From assembly GCA_016928395.1 (NCBI GenBank), contig JAFGKV010000016.1, positions 1 to 42,812 of the forward strand: a DNA stretch of 42,812 nt. The letters are read 5' to 3'. Numbering within the stretch: the first letter of the stretch is position 1; every line of letters begins with the position of its first letter. The notes under the pieces are model-generated. The model did no database searches and had not been told where the DNA came from. It saw nothing but the letters and a program-made list of their open reading frames with translations. The DNA is from Candidatus Fermentibacterota bacterium. GTDB lineage: Bacteria > JAFGKV01. Below, piece after piece: positions 8,880 to 17,126 of this stretch. Both the position numbers and the translations under genes were made by a program.

Positions 8880-9120
8880 CGGGGCTCGATGCTGCGGCTC
8901 TTGGCCCTCCCGGTTCTGGGCGAAGACTGGGTTCCAGAAATCCCAGGCGATTTCTCCATCGCCAGTGATCTCAAATAGCCTGCCCGCATCTGATTGGGCT
9001 ACCAGCAGGTTGCCGTTGGGCAGCACCTGCGCCATGCCGCCACGCCTGGTGAAGAACGATTCCGGTGGAAGGGCGAATGGAGTCATTGCGGGAACAGCGC
9101 CGCCGCGCATCACTTTCAGG
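8880..9120 (-). pseudogene. Decayed arylsulfotransferase-family (ASST-like) C-terminal fragment
   Basis: The minus strand encodes, from about 9065 down to 8919, a stretch containing PPESFFTRRGGMAQVLPNGN, then LLVAQSDAGRLFEITGDGE and IAWDFWNPVF. This is the conserved C-terminal part of bacterial arylsulfotransferase-like proteins, whose usual form is close to SAQRLPNGNTLITE...GRIFEVT..GEIVWE. No usable upstream domain follows in any frame before the deacetylase gene at 9255, and downstream the frame runs into low-similarity sequence antisense to the membrane-protein gene. The family is normally several hundred residues long, so this is a remnant of a deleted gene. The position suggests a former gene downstream of the deacetylase operon. 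Confidence 0.6.
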
Positions 9121-9254
9121 TGCATAGGAGTGATCCCCAATATCCCTCAATCCCCGACATGAAGTCTGCAGCATTGGAGGAAGGGAGGGGCTGCCGAGCT
9201 GAATCCCTATGGCAAAGAGCTGATGACGTCGACAGGAGATCGGGTATTGCATCG

Positions 9255-9971
9255 TCAAGCGGGCATCGCGAACTCGTCGCGACGTTCTCCCCCATTGAGC
9301 CGGACACATGGGATACCGCCTCCGCGCAGGGTATCCAGCACCACAGGAACCGCCTCCACGGTCGCGGATCGGTCTCCGCCTCCGTCATGGAGCAGCACGA
9401 TGGCCCCAGGCCTGGCCCCGCGGAGAACCCGCTCGGCGATAGCCTTGGATGACCGTACTCGCCAGTCAAAGGCCATGACGCTCCAGTAGACCGGGCGTAG
9501 CCCCTCACTCCGGAGGATTCGGTGCAGTCCGGGACTGCGAATCCCATAGGGCGGGCGGAAAAGGGAAACCGAATCCCCGAGCACATCTTCAAGGCCTCGG
9601 ACCGCATCACTCACCTGGCGGTGGAGCGTCTCGCGAGAACGGAACGCCAGAGGAGTATGGGTCATGGCGTGGCATCCGATGGCGTGCCCTTCTGCGTGAG
9701 CACGGCGCACGATGGAGGGATGCCGAACGGCGAGGGATGTAGAGACGAAGAACGTTACCGTGGTATGGAATGCCCGTAGCGCATCCAGGAGCTTCGGGGT
9801 GAATCGAGGGTCAGGGCCATCATCGAAGGTGAGGGCAACGCCGCCAGGCACGCGCCAGAGGGGCCAGCATCCGAGGCCGATCTCGAACAGGGCCCGGCGG
9901 GGCACCCACCACGAACAGGCCACCGCTGCCGTCGTCAGGGCAGCGAACGTGACAGCAACACCCACGACCAC
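9255..9971 (-). CDS. Polysaccharide deacetylase (NodB/CE4 family), membrane-anchored
   Basis: A 238-residue protein with an N-terminal hydrophobic anchor (residues 1-22) and a complete CE4 domain. TFDDGP (48-53) supplies the catalytic base and a metal ligand, CHAMTH (100-105) gives the two metal histidines, RPPYG (139-143) is motif 3, and LLHDG (193-197) carries the histidine of motif 5. The enzyme removes N- or O-acetyl groups from an extracytoplasmic polysaccharide, possibly peptidoglycan or a capsular glycan. The start is GTG at 9971, three bases after the stop of the phosphofructokinase gene, with only a weak AAGAAG site, so translation is probably coupled. It is the last intact gene of the prs-pfp unit. 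Confidence 0.9.
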   Translation of the reverse strand: MVVGVAVTFAALTTAAVACSWWVPRRALFEIGLGCWPLWRVPGGVALTFDDGPDPRFTPKLLDALRAFHTTVTFFVSTSLAVRHPSIVRRAHAEGHAIGCHAMTHTPLAFRSRETLHRQVSDAVRGLEDVLGDSVSLFRPPYGIRSPGLHRILRSEGLRPVYWSVMAFDWRVRSSKAIAERVLRGARPGAIVLLHDGGGDRSATVEAVPVVLDTLRGGGIPCVRLNGGERRDEFAMPA

Positions 9972-9974
9972 GAT

Positions 9975-11183
9975 CTACTTCTTGCTGGGGCGGTATGAAA
10001 GCGCCTCTTTGAGCGTGTAGAAATCACTCCCCTTGCCCACGTTGCGCAGCTTGGTTACCAGCGTGTCTGGATCTACCAGTTCCTCAAAGGGTATAGCCTG
10101 TATGTCAAAATTGTCCGACACGCTGACCATGTGTCCGAACTTCTCTTCAGCCACAAGCTTGAACGCACCGTAGCCCAGCATGGCCCCCAGGACGACATCG
10201 AAGCTGATGGGTCCGCGGCTTCTGGTCTCGTATCCGACCTGCTTGTACGTGACCTTCTTCTTCCTTCCGGTACGCTCCTTGTAAGCGCGAGAGACCGCCT
10301 CCGACACGATGCCGCCGACCTCAACCTTGCCATACAGAAGATTGCCGTGACGGTCTATTTCCTTGGGGCGCAGTGCCTCCGGCAAGCGCTCCGCCAAGCC
10401 TTCGGCCAGACAAATCACACCGTAACCCTTATCCTCCCTCTCCCGGGCTACGATGAGGTCCACAATCTCGCCAGCCATGGCGTCAACGTCCAACATCGCA
10501 TCGCCCAAGTCTTCAAGGGCAATCATTCTATCGGCCATACCTGCGATGCCTGCCGCATAGGTAATCCAGCCCGCCTTGCGGCCCATGAGCTCGATCACAA
10601 ACCACGAATCGGTGGCCTCGGCGTCGCCGCGGAGATTGAGCAGGATGTCTTGGGCCATGTCCACTGCGGTCCAGTACCCGAAGGTCCATGCAATGCCGTA
10701 GTAGTCATTGTCGATGGTCTTTGGTACGTGGACTACAGGAATGCCCATGAGGTGAAGGTAGTTGGCGGTCTTCAGCGTGTCGTCTCCCCCGATGGTGACC
10801 AAGACGCCCACATCCAAGCAGGCGAGGGCGCCAACGATGTTCTTCAGTCGTTTGGCACGCTCGGGATCGTCCAAATCATCCTTGCACCTGATGCACTTTC
10901 CCGGATTTGCCCGGCTCGTCTTTAGGAACACACCCCGCCTGTTCCGAAGACCCGAGACCTGATGGGTAAGATGAACGTAGTGAGTGCCCTCGCGAAGGCT
11001 TGAGGGATCACGCGGGTCAAAATCCTCGATGTACTCAAATCCCTTCAGGAAACCGACCACGGGCACGCCATGATTCAGAAAGGTGAGGGTGACTGCGGAG
11101 ATCACGGTATTGGCGCCCGGAGCCGGCCCGCCTGAGAACACCACTCCGGCCCTCCTGGGCCTGTCTGTCAAGTCTATCTTCAT
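9975..11183 (-). CDS. pfp: Pyrophosphate-dependent phosphofructokinase
   Basis: A 402-residue PFK-A superfamily enzyme interconverting fructose 6-phosphate and fructose 1,6-bisphosphate. Two positions mark the PPi-dependent type: GGDDT (132-136) has Asp where ATP enzymes have Gly, and PKTIDND (154-160) has Lys in the adjacent specificity position. The N-terminal SGGPAPGAN loop binds the phosphoryl donor, and MGRKAGW is the sugar-phosphate site. The reaction is reversible, so it can serve glycolysis and gluconeogenesis. The ATG at 11183 has a clear AGGAGG site. It lies 21 bp downstream of prs in the same operon. PPi specificity is inferred from these residues and is well established for the family. 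Confidence 0.93.
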   Translation of the reverse strand: MKIDLTDRPRRAGVVFSGGPAPGANTVISAVTLTFLNHGVPVVGFLKGFEYIEDFDPRDPSSLREGTHYVHLTHQVSGLRNRRGVFLKTSRANPGKCIRCKDDLDDPERAKRLKNIVGALACLDVGVLVTIGGDDTLKTANYLHLMGIPVVHVPKTIDNDYYGIAWTFGYWTAVDMAQDILLNLRGDAEATDSWFVIELMGRKAGWITYAAGIAGMADRMIALEDLGDAMLDVDAMAGEIVDLIVAREREDKGYGVICLAEGLAERLPEALRPKEIDRHGNLLYGKVEVGGIVSEAVSRAYKERTGRKKKVTYKQVGYETRSRGPISFDVVLGAMLGYGAFKLVAEEKFGHMVSVSDNFDIQAIPFEELVDPDTLVTKLRNVGKGSDFYTLKEALSYRPSKK

Positions 11184-11204
11184 CGATCCTCCTGCGTGGA
11201 CGGC

Positions 11205-12248
11205 CTACTTGAGCAACTGGCTGACGGATTGCTTGGAGTTGATGCGGGAGATGACCTCCGCGAACAGCGGAGCCACGCTGACTTCCCGATACCACGGATG
11301 CGCCGTGGTGAACCCCCGGCCGCGGTAGACGGCATCGGTGCCGATCACACACTTCAAATCAGCTTGCGCGTAGAGAAGGTCAAAGAGCCCGATGGCAGGC
11401 CCATTCAGCAAAGCAAAGCTGCACGCCACATAGACCTCCCGGGCTCCGGCCTCCTTCACGGAGGTGATCACCTCAACCATGGAGCTTCCCTGATCGATCA
11501 TGTCGTCGACGATTAGCACGTCCTTCCCTGCCACGTCGCCCACCAGCCGCGTTCCGACCACGCTGCCCGCCTTGTAGTCCCGCTCCTTGTCACCAATGGC
11601 TAAGGTGCATCCCAGTGTCTTGGAGAAATAGCGGGCGCGATTGGCGCTCCCCACATCCGGCGAGACGACCGCGAGAGTCGCCTGCCGATTGGCGTTCGGA
11701 TAAACCTCAAGAAACTCGGCGATGAGCACACGGCTGGCATGAAGGTCTTCCAGGGTAGCGTGGCGAAAGAAACCAGCGATGGCCTCGGCATGGATATCCA
11801 GCGTGAGTACGCGATCCACCCCCGATGCCTCCAAGAAACCGGCAATCTGCGCCGCTGTGATGGCCTCCCGCGTCTTCTTGCGCTCCTGCCGTGAGTAAGG
11901 GAAGTAAGGAAGCACTGCTGTGATCGTCTCGGCATCGCTCTGGTGGGCCGCATTGATGGCGGTCAGCACGGCCATCAGGTTATCATTTACCGAACGGCTG
12001 GAGAGAGGATCACACACGCTTTGCACGACGTACGCGTCGCTGCCTCGAATGTTCTCATTGATGACGACTTTGACTTCGCCATTGGCAAACCGCTTTTCGG
12101 TGACTGAGACCGCCACACGGTCCGGGCCGGGGTTTGGCCCCGCGCCGGGATAGCGACGCCGAAATGCCTCAGCCAAGGCCCGGCAAATACGCACGGAGAA
12201 CAACCTGCCTGACTTGCAGCCGATGATGGTCAGTCTCCCGCGATGCAT
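11205..12248 (-). CDS. prs: Ribose-phosphate pyrophosphokinase (PRPP synthetase)
   Basis: A 347-residue enzyme making PRPP and AMP from ribose 5-phosphate and ATP, the precursor of nucleotides, His, Trp and NAD. Visible motifs are FANGEVKVVINENIRG, the flexible loop SRQERKKTREAITAA, the DIHAEAIAGFF segment (usual form DLHAGQIQGFF), SPDVGSANRAR, and the PRPP-binding loop VLIVDDMIDQGSSM. The length is slightly above the usual ~315 because of extra N-terminal residues (PGAGPNPGPDR). The ATG at 12248 has AAGGAG about 10 bases upstream. It is first gene of a prs-pfp-deacetylase operon, driven by the promoter at 12336-12364. Confidence 0.95.
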   Translation of the reverse strand: MHRGRLTIIGCKSGRLFSVRICRALAEAFRRRYPGAGPNPGPDRVAVSVTEKRFANGEVKVVINENIRGSDAYVVQSVCDPLSSRSVNDNLMAVLTAINAAHQSDAETITAVLPYFPYSRQERKKTREAITAAQIAGFLEASGVDRVLTLDIHAEAIAGFFRHATLEDLHASRVLIAEFLEVYPNANRQATLAVVSPDVGSANRARYFSKTLGCTLAIGDKERDYKAGSVVGTRLVGDVAGKDVLIVDDMIDQGSSMVEVITSVKEAGAREVYVACSFALLNGPAIGLFDLLYAQADLKCVIGTDAVYRGRGFTTAHPWYREVSVAPLFAEVISRINSKQSVSQLLK

Positions 12249-12335
12249 GATAAACGGGCTCCTTACTGTTCAGGGATTGACTTCGCCCTCGAGGCATGAC
12301 GCCCACGAACGCCGGCTTTTGTCGTGAACCCTCCT

Positions 12336-12364
12336 ATCATAGGGAGCTCCATCGACCGAGGCAA
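12336..12364 (-). promoter_or_regulatory. Predicted sigma70-type promoter of prs
   Basis: On the minus strand, TTGCCT (12364-12359) and TATGAT (12341-12336) are separated by exactly 17 bases. The -10 box sits in an imperfect inverted repeat (CTCC-TATCATA-GGGAG on the plus strand) that might be an operator. It lies about 90 bases upstream of the prs start. Confidence 0.6.
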
Positions 12365-12451
12365 CGGTCTCGCGCCGCCCGGAGTTCAACTCAACGGATC
12401 ACGGTGCTAGGTCCGAGCTCCGCCGGGAGTTCTCAGCGCACACCCCCAGAT

Positions 12452-13666
12452 CTAGCCGATTCGCCATACCGCTCCCTTCCTCAAGGCTCCGCGGAGCACG
12501 CACTCCAGCTTTTCGGCGGTGTCATCCCAGCTGAAACGCACGCTGCGCCGCCGCGCCCGCCCGCGCAGTGCGCGACGTAGCAACGGCCTCTCCATTGACC
12601 GTCGCAGAGCCGCGATGGCCTCGGCCCACTGCGGTGGCGTCACGTCACCAAAGCGGTTCATGAAGGCGTCGGTCAACTCCCTATGGGCGGGCACCCCGAC
12701 ACCCGCCTTGCCCACCACCTCGCTCATGACCCGGCCATCCGTGGTGTACAGCACAGGGAGGCCGCACGCCATGCACTCGATCAGGGGCAGCCCAAATCCT
12801 TCACCGTGGGCAACATGGGCCGCGCAGTCGGCAGCTTGAAGGCGTTGTATGAGGCGTTCTTCTGGGATGCCCACGCTTTGGTCGGATAGGTCGTCAGGAA
12901 AAATCACAACGTCCTCAAGGCACAATCGGCTGCGCAGACTCAGCAAATCGAATTCTTGCGATAGAGCGCCCATGCCCGGCACCCAGTGGGAAGAACCCAA
13001 GGTTGGCACGCAATGGAGGTAGAAGATGATGTCTTCCATACCCCGCTCCCGGAGAATTCGGGCCGCCTCCAAAAGCTTGGGCTGTTGTTTGTTCCATCGG
13101 TTTCTGGCCACATAGGCCACCACGAAGCGCCCGTGCCACCCCAGATCCCGCCGCAGTGTGCGTCGGATGGCGGGAAGGGCCGGACGGAATCGTCCTCCAT
13201 CAACGCCGAGATGGATAGGCGTGCAGGCAAATCCATGGGCCTGGATGACTCGGGCGCCGTAACGGGAGAGAGAGGCCCGAGCATCCATGAGCCGGAGTCC
13301 TGCCTGTTCCTCCCGCGCCAGTATGGGGCCATAGACCGGGAAATAGCCCACGATGGGTCCCATCCAGCCTGCTCCCCGGATCCGTTTGGCCCATTGGTGG
13401 CAGTACACCATCTCGTGCATTACTACCACGATAGTGGGGCTACGATGCAGAAGTCCGGGAACGTGGGAGAACCCCATGGAATCCCCGACGGCAACAGGAA
13501 AGATTGTTCCAAACCCGGCCCGATACGGCTCGGCTCCGGTCTCGTAAATGGCGAGGGCATCAATTTCGAACCCAGCCTTCGCCAGCCTGGGCAGGATGTT
13601 GCGCGCTGCCGCACCGAACCCCGTGGCCGCCCGGAAGCTATCCGAGATGAACAGAAGGCGGATCAG
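12452..13666 (-). CDS. GT4-family glycosyltransferase with probable CTG start
   Basis: The C-terminal domain is clearly GT-B/GT4: ARNRWNKQQPKLLEAA opens the donor domain, and EGFGLPLIECMACGLPV carries the E-x7-E signature. The first in-frame ATG (13477) would lose the start of the acceptor domain. Reading upstream, the frame stays open to 13669 and encodes LFISDSFRAATGFGAAARN, which matches the N-terminus of the GT4 at 32011 (IGIISDSPVLTTGYGVEVN). No ATG, GTG or TTG exists there. A CTG at 13666-13664 overlaps the upstream TGA as CTGA, mimicking the usual ATGA coupling. With this start the protein has 404 residues, exactly like its paralogue. Substrate unknown; probably a surface-glycan sugar. 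Confidence 0.8.
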   Translation of the reverse strand: MIRLLFISDSFRAATGFGAAARNILPRLAKAGFEIDALAIYETGAEPYRAGFGTIFPVAVGDSMGFSHVPGLLHRSPTIVVVMHEMVYCHQWAKRIRGAGWMGPIVGYFPVYGPILAREEQAGLRLMDARASLSRYGARVIQAHGFACTPIHLGVDGGRFRPALPAIRRTLRRDLGWHGRFVVAYVARNRWNKQQPKLLEAARILRERGMEDIIFYLHCVPTLGSSHWVPGMGALSQEFDLLSLRSRLCLEDVVIFPDDLSDQSVGIPEERLIQRLQAADCAAHVAHGEGFGLPLIECMACGLPVLYTTDGRVMSEVVGKAGVGVPAHRELTDAFMNRFGDVTPPQWAEAIAALRRSMERPLLRRALRGRARRRSVRFSWDDTAEKLECVLRGALRKGAVWRIG

Positions 13667-14253
13667 GAATCACCTGCCGCGAGCTTCATCATCTGGTAGG
13701 CCCATCCGTCTCTTCGTCGATGGGGATACGGACGGCGCAGTCTTCGCTCCCACTCTTCGTCATGAAAAACGCGGAAACCGAGCTTCTCATGGAGCGCAAT
13801 GGCAGGAGCGTTGCCGCGATGAACCACCATAAAGAGATCGGCCCCGGGCTCCCGCGCTCTCCATGCATCCACAACTCGCCGCACCAACCGGGTACCGACG
13901 GCACGGCCACGCCATCGGGGTGCGACGTCTAATCCTGTCAACCACCACCCAGGTATCCCCACGTCCGGCCGTTGCCACTGCCGGAATATCGACACATGGC
14001 CAACGATCGTCCCGTGCCATATGGCCACGGCGCAGTATGTGCCCTCACCCGGGAGGCGGAGCGTGCCGCGGGGTGCCTGAAGGTAGTCTTCCCAGGAGGT
14101 CAGGGAATCCTGGCTCAGCATGTCAATGACAGGTTCCTCTGCCGTGGGCGCTCCCAGAAGGAGCCGGCCTAGCCTGTAGTGGCAGGCACGGCCGATGAGA
14201 ACACGCCCAACTCGCCACAGTATTGAGCGGTAGTGACCGAAGGCCGAGGGCAT
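13663..14253 (-). CDS. GNAT-family N-acetyltransferase
   Basis: A 196-residue protein whose C-terminal two-thirds form a GNAT domain: the beta4 strand WLTGLDVAPRW, the acetyl-CoA pyrophosphate loop RGRAVGTRLV (R/Q-x-x-G-x-G/A type), and the motif B segment NAPAIALHEKLGFRVF. It transfers an acetyl group from acetyl-CoA to an unknown amine. The ATG at 14253 follows GGAGG at 7-8 bases. It overlaps the following GT4 gene by 4 bases, so the acceptor could be an amino sugar of the same glycan pathway (inference). It diverges from the membrane-protein gene starting at 14315. Confidence 0.85.
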   Translation of the reverse strand: MPSAFGHYRSILWRVGRVLIGRACHYRLGRLLLGAPTAEEPVIDMLSQDSLTSWEDYLQAPRGTLRLPGEGTYCAVAIWHGTIVGHVSIFRQWQRPDVGIPGWWLTGLDVAPRWRGRAVGTRLVRRVVDAWRAREPGADLFMVVHRGNAPAIALHEKLGFRVFHDEEWERRLRRPYPHRRRDGWAYQMMKLAAGDS

Positions 14254-14314
14254 GGCAAATCCTCCGGATGCATGGTATCCTTGCCGGGTCGATTCACGGA
14301 ATCAGGAGAATCTC

Positions 14315-16423
14315 GTGTCGAGCAAGAAACCCCCACACACCTTGTGGTGCAAACCAACAGTCGTAGCAGCGGCTACTGCGATTGTGGCGCTGGGTATCGC
14401 GCTGATCTGGTCATTCCCCCTGGTTCTGGCGCCTGCTGAGCTCTTGCTGGGCCATCCGGGCGATGCCTTGTCGACCCTGCAACGGTGGGAAAGCTGGCAG
14501 CCTTCCCTGCGGTACGTGGAGCGACCATTGCTCAACATCTCGGGCCGCGCTTTGGCCGATCTCGTGGGGTCAGTGACCGCCTATAATACCCTCGTTCTTA
14601 TCAGTTTCCCCTTGACTGCATTGGCGGCATTCGGCCTCATCTTCCGTATCGTGCCCCATTCCCCCTCGGCAATGATCGGCGCCCTGGCATTCACGATCTC
14701 CCCGTTCCACTGGGCGCACAGCCTCGGCCACCTCTACGAGGCGCATATCCAGTGGATTCCACTGGTTGCATGGAGCCTGCTGACAACTGTCGCGCATCCC
14801 AGTCTCCTGAGGATGGCTGGCCTTATCGCTGCCAGTGCTCTTCTAGTCGCTTCGAGCTTCTACTACGGTTTCTTCGCGGCAGTGGTGGCGCTGCCAATCG
14901 TGGTCTTGTGGACGCTTTCTCTGCTGGCGAGGAGACGCGCCCGGCGACTGGCGGCGGTCCTTCTGGCGACCGTGGGAGCCTTCCTTGCCTCTCTGCCCAT
15001 AACGTATTCGTACCTCACGTGGCTAACCCGTACTCGTCGCCCATCGTCGCGACATTTCGAGGACCTCTTTCGCTACTCAGCCCGGTTGCAGGAGTACGTG
15101 TGTCCGGGGGCGTTCTCCGCCCTGCGCCGCCTTCTGTCGCCCGCAACCACGCCAGGATCCCTGCACTTCTCCAACGAGGTCGAGCAATCTCTCTTTCTCG
15201 GATGGGTGGTGCTGACTCTGGCTGCCATTGGGGTGGGAAGCATGCTCATCCGCCGAAGGCCCTCCATCCGACGGGGAGAGCTTGCCGTGATGTTGGCGGC
15301 AGGAGTGGCGGCGACCCTGTGTTCGGCTCCTCCCATTGTCCGCATAGACGGCTGGTCCATTCGTATGCCCTCTTTTTACTTAGGGAGCCTGGTCCCGTTC
15401 TTCCGGACCTATGCGCGCATGGGCGTCTTCGTGCACCTGTCGGTCTGCTGTGCGGCTGCCGCGGGAGCGGAATTGCTGGCTCGTCGCCGAGCTGCATCCT
15501 TGTGTGCCGTTGCCGTGCTGCTCATTGCCGCCGAGTACACGCCGATACCGCCGCCACGTACCGTGCGTCTTCTGCCCTTGCGAGGTGCGCATAGGTGGTT
15601 AGCCCAGCAATCTGACGGGATGTTGGTGCTGGAGTATCCTATGGATCGCCGCATCACGCCCCGCACTTCGGTTCGATCCTGGGTGAGCCGCATCACGGCT
15701 CGGTACAGCATGGAAGAGAACGCCTCCATGGATCTGCGCCACGTGGCCGGTCTGGGTCCACTGGAGTGTTGGGATCTGGCGGTAAGCGGCGTTGGTTATG
15801 TTCTGTTTCATGATCGCAATCCCGATCCGTCGCTCCAGGTGCACAAAGACCGGCCCGACCGCGGCCCCAATGTGCCCGGAACCTGGCCCGCCGTACCCGC
15901 GCATGACGCGCTCACTCTTGTGGCGCATTTCCCCGAGACTGTCCTGTTCTCAGTGCGGGACGTCCAGGCATCGGTGTCATTGTCGCCCGGCGAAGGCCTT
16001 GCTCCATGGCGGGAGGGACCGAACGTCATCGGGAGACCCTTCGTGGCCACTTCTCATCATGTGATGCTGCGGAACGCAACGCAATGGCCTGTGAAGATTG
16101 GCCTGGACATGCAGGTAGTCCCTACCGCTCCTCTCCGGGAGCTGCGGCTTCTGCTCAACGGCGTGCCGGCAGGGGCCTACCCGGCTGCGGACACGATTCG
16201 AATCGCGTTGCGTGATCTCGAGGTCTTGCCCGACCGTAACCACCTCCGTCTTGAAGGGGTGGGAAAGCACGGCGTGCTTCCCGCCAACACGGGACAGGTC
16301 GGGCTTCTCCTCGGCGTCAGGATCACGGATGAGGCGCCCGCTCGCGGGACATCTGGCCGATGGCTCTCGGCCCCCCAATCCTCTGCGCCCGGAGACACCA
16401 CACACACCCACTGGCTAGAATGA
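14315..16423 (+). CDS. Large polytopic membrane protein, GT-C/YfhO-like, with C-terminal soluble domain
   Basis: About 702 residues. GTG at 14315 is preferred over the ATG at 14252 because AGGAG precedes it at 6 bases and the longer form would overlap the GNAT start. About ten to eleven hydrophobic helices span residues 15-430. The first external loop contains HPGDALSTLQRWESW, and a later one reads PFFRTYARMGVFVHLSV, a pattern seen in YfhO-like and other GT-C membrane glycosyltransferases. The C-terminal ~250 residues are soluble and beta-rich. No family assignment is certain. Its place beside GNAT and GT4 genes suggests glycan or lipid-linked sugar transfer at the outer face of the inner membrane (inference). 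Confidence 0.65.
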   Translation: MSSKKPPHTLWCKPTVVAAATAIVALGIALIWSFPLVLAPAELLLGHPGDALSTLQRWESWQPSLRYVERPLLNISGRALADLVGSVTAYNTLVLISFPLTALAAFGLIFRIVPHSPSAMIGALAFTISPFHWAHSLGHLYEAHIQWIPLVAWSLLTTVAHPSLLRMAGLIAASALLVASSFYYGFFAAVVALPIVVLWTLSLLARRRARRLAAVLLATVGAFLASLPITYSYLTWLTRTRRPSSRHFEDLFRYSARLQEYVCPGAFSALRRLLSPATTPGSLHFSNEVEQSLFLGWVVLTLAAIGVGSMLIRRRPSIRRGELAVMLAAGVAATLCSAPPIVRIDGWSIRMPSFYLGSLVPFFRTYARMGVFVHLSVCCAAAAGAELLARRRAASLCAVAVLLIAAEYTPIPPPRTVRLLPLRGAHRWLAQQSDGMLVLEYPMDRRITPRTSVRSWVSRITARYSMEENASMDLRHVAGLGPLECWDLAVSGVGYVLFHDRNPDPSLQVHKDRPDRGPNVPGTWPAVPAHDALTLVAHFPETVLFSVRDVQASVSLSPGEGLAPWREGPNVIGRPFVATSHHVMLRNATQWPVKIGLDMQVVPTAPLRELRLLLNGVPAGAYPAADTIRIALRDLEVLPDRNHLRLEGVGKHGVLPANTGQVGLLLGVRITDEAPARGTSGRWLSAPQSSAPGDTTHTHWLE

Positions 16424-16952
16424 GAATCAGCTCCTACAGACCAAGGGTACTACACAGGTTTCGGGCCTCCGAGGGCGCGGGGCGCACTCAGACTCTTCGA
16501 GGTGGAGAGTGCGAATCCCCGCGCGGTCGGCTCACGGTCAGAGGTCGCAGTGTCACTCAGGAAGATGCTTCCCTGTTGCTCTCGATATCGCTACCGCAAT
16601 CGAAGGCTATCCCCTCGCTTCGACTGCAAAACCGATTGCGTTGGCGAGAGTTATGGGATCGTTGGACATCCTGCTCTCAGACATGTCCGGCCGTTGAGAA
16701 AAGGGGTGCCCTCAGTCCCTTCAGGGTTACGGGCCGATGATGCACTGCCGTCACAACAGGGGCGACCCTCCCCGTCCGCGGCCAGGAGGGGGACGGATCG
16801 AGATTGACCTGTGACCGCGGAGTCGACCAGGACACTATGACAGCGATTGCGAGGGGATGGCCGAACCCCATGCTCAGATACACGCGTGCACTCGAACCGT
16901 GCCCAGGCTCGATTCCGCGAATAGCCACAACGAAAAGCGCCGTGGGAACATC
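16424..16952. other. 529-base gap without recognised gene
   Basis: No open frame here resembles a protein; the frames on both strands have no homologous motif and no start sites of note. The stretch holds the strong hairpin at 16475-16524 and a second GC-rich inverted repeat around 16765-16795 (CCCTCC / GGAGGG). It separates the membrane-protein gene from tRNA-Ser. Confidence 0.6.
16475..16524 (+). other. Long GC-rich hairpin downstream of the membrane-protein gene
   Basis: GCGCGGGG (16475-16482) pairs with CCCCGCGC (16517-16524), and CGCACTC (16483-16489) pairs with GAGTGCG (16507-16513), leaving only a 3-base bulge. A small inner CTC/GAG stem caps it. There is no T-tract, so it is not a classical terminator. 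It could be an mRNA 3'-end stabiliser or a structured RNA. Confidence 0.5.
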
Positions 16953-17040
16953 TGGCGGAGAGAGAGGGATTCGAACCCTCGGAGCCCGGAGGCTCACGCG
17001 ATTTCCAGTCGCGCCGATTCAACCGCTCTCGCATCTCTCC
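16953..17040 (-). tRNA. tRNA-Ser(GGA), CCA encoded
   Basis: On the minus strand the 5' acceptor GGAGAGA (from 17040) pairs with TCTCTCC near the 3' end. The anticodon loop is CTGGAAA, giving anticodon GGA (Ser, UCC/UCU codons). A long variable arm typical of class II serine tRNAs follows, then the T-arm GAGGGTTCGAATCCCTC, discriminator G and an encoded CCA (16955-16953). Confidence 0.95.
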
Positions 17041-17062
17041 GACTTGACGATTACATTGCCAC

Positions 17063-17090
17063 ATTATAGTGGCTTTGGTCTGCGGCGCAA
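17063..17090 (-). promoter_or_regulatory. Predicted promoter of tRNA-Ser
   Basis: Minus strand: TTGCGC (17090-17085), a 16-base spacer, then a perfect TATAAT (17068-17063), about 23 bases upstream of the tRNA 5' end. Confidence 0.65.
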
Positions 17091-17126
17091 CATCCCCTAT
17101 GACGGGATGCTTCCCCGGAGGATTCA

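Noticed and set aside
13477-13477. ATG at 13477 as the start of the GT4 gene
   Set aside because: It would remove the conserved SDSFRAATGFG acceptor-domain start that matches the paralogue.
16475-16524. A second tRNA in the gap before tRNA-Ser
   Set aside because: The paired stems form a single long hairpin, and no D-arm or anticodon arm can be drawn.
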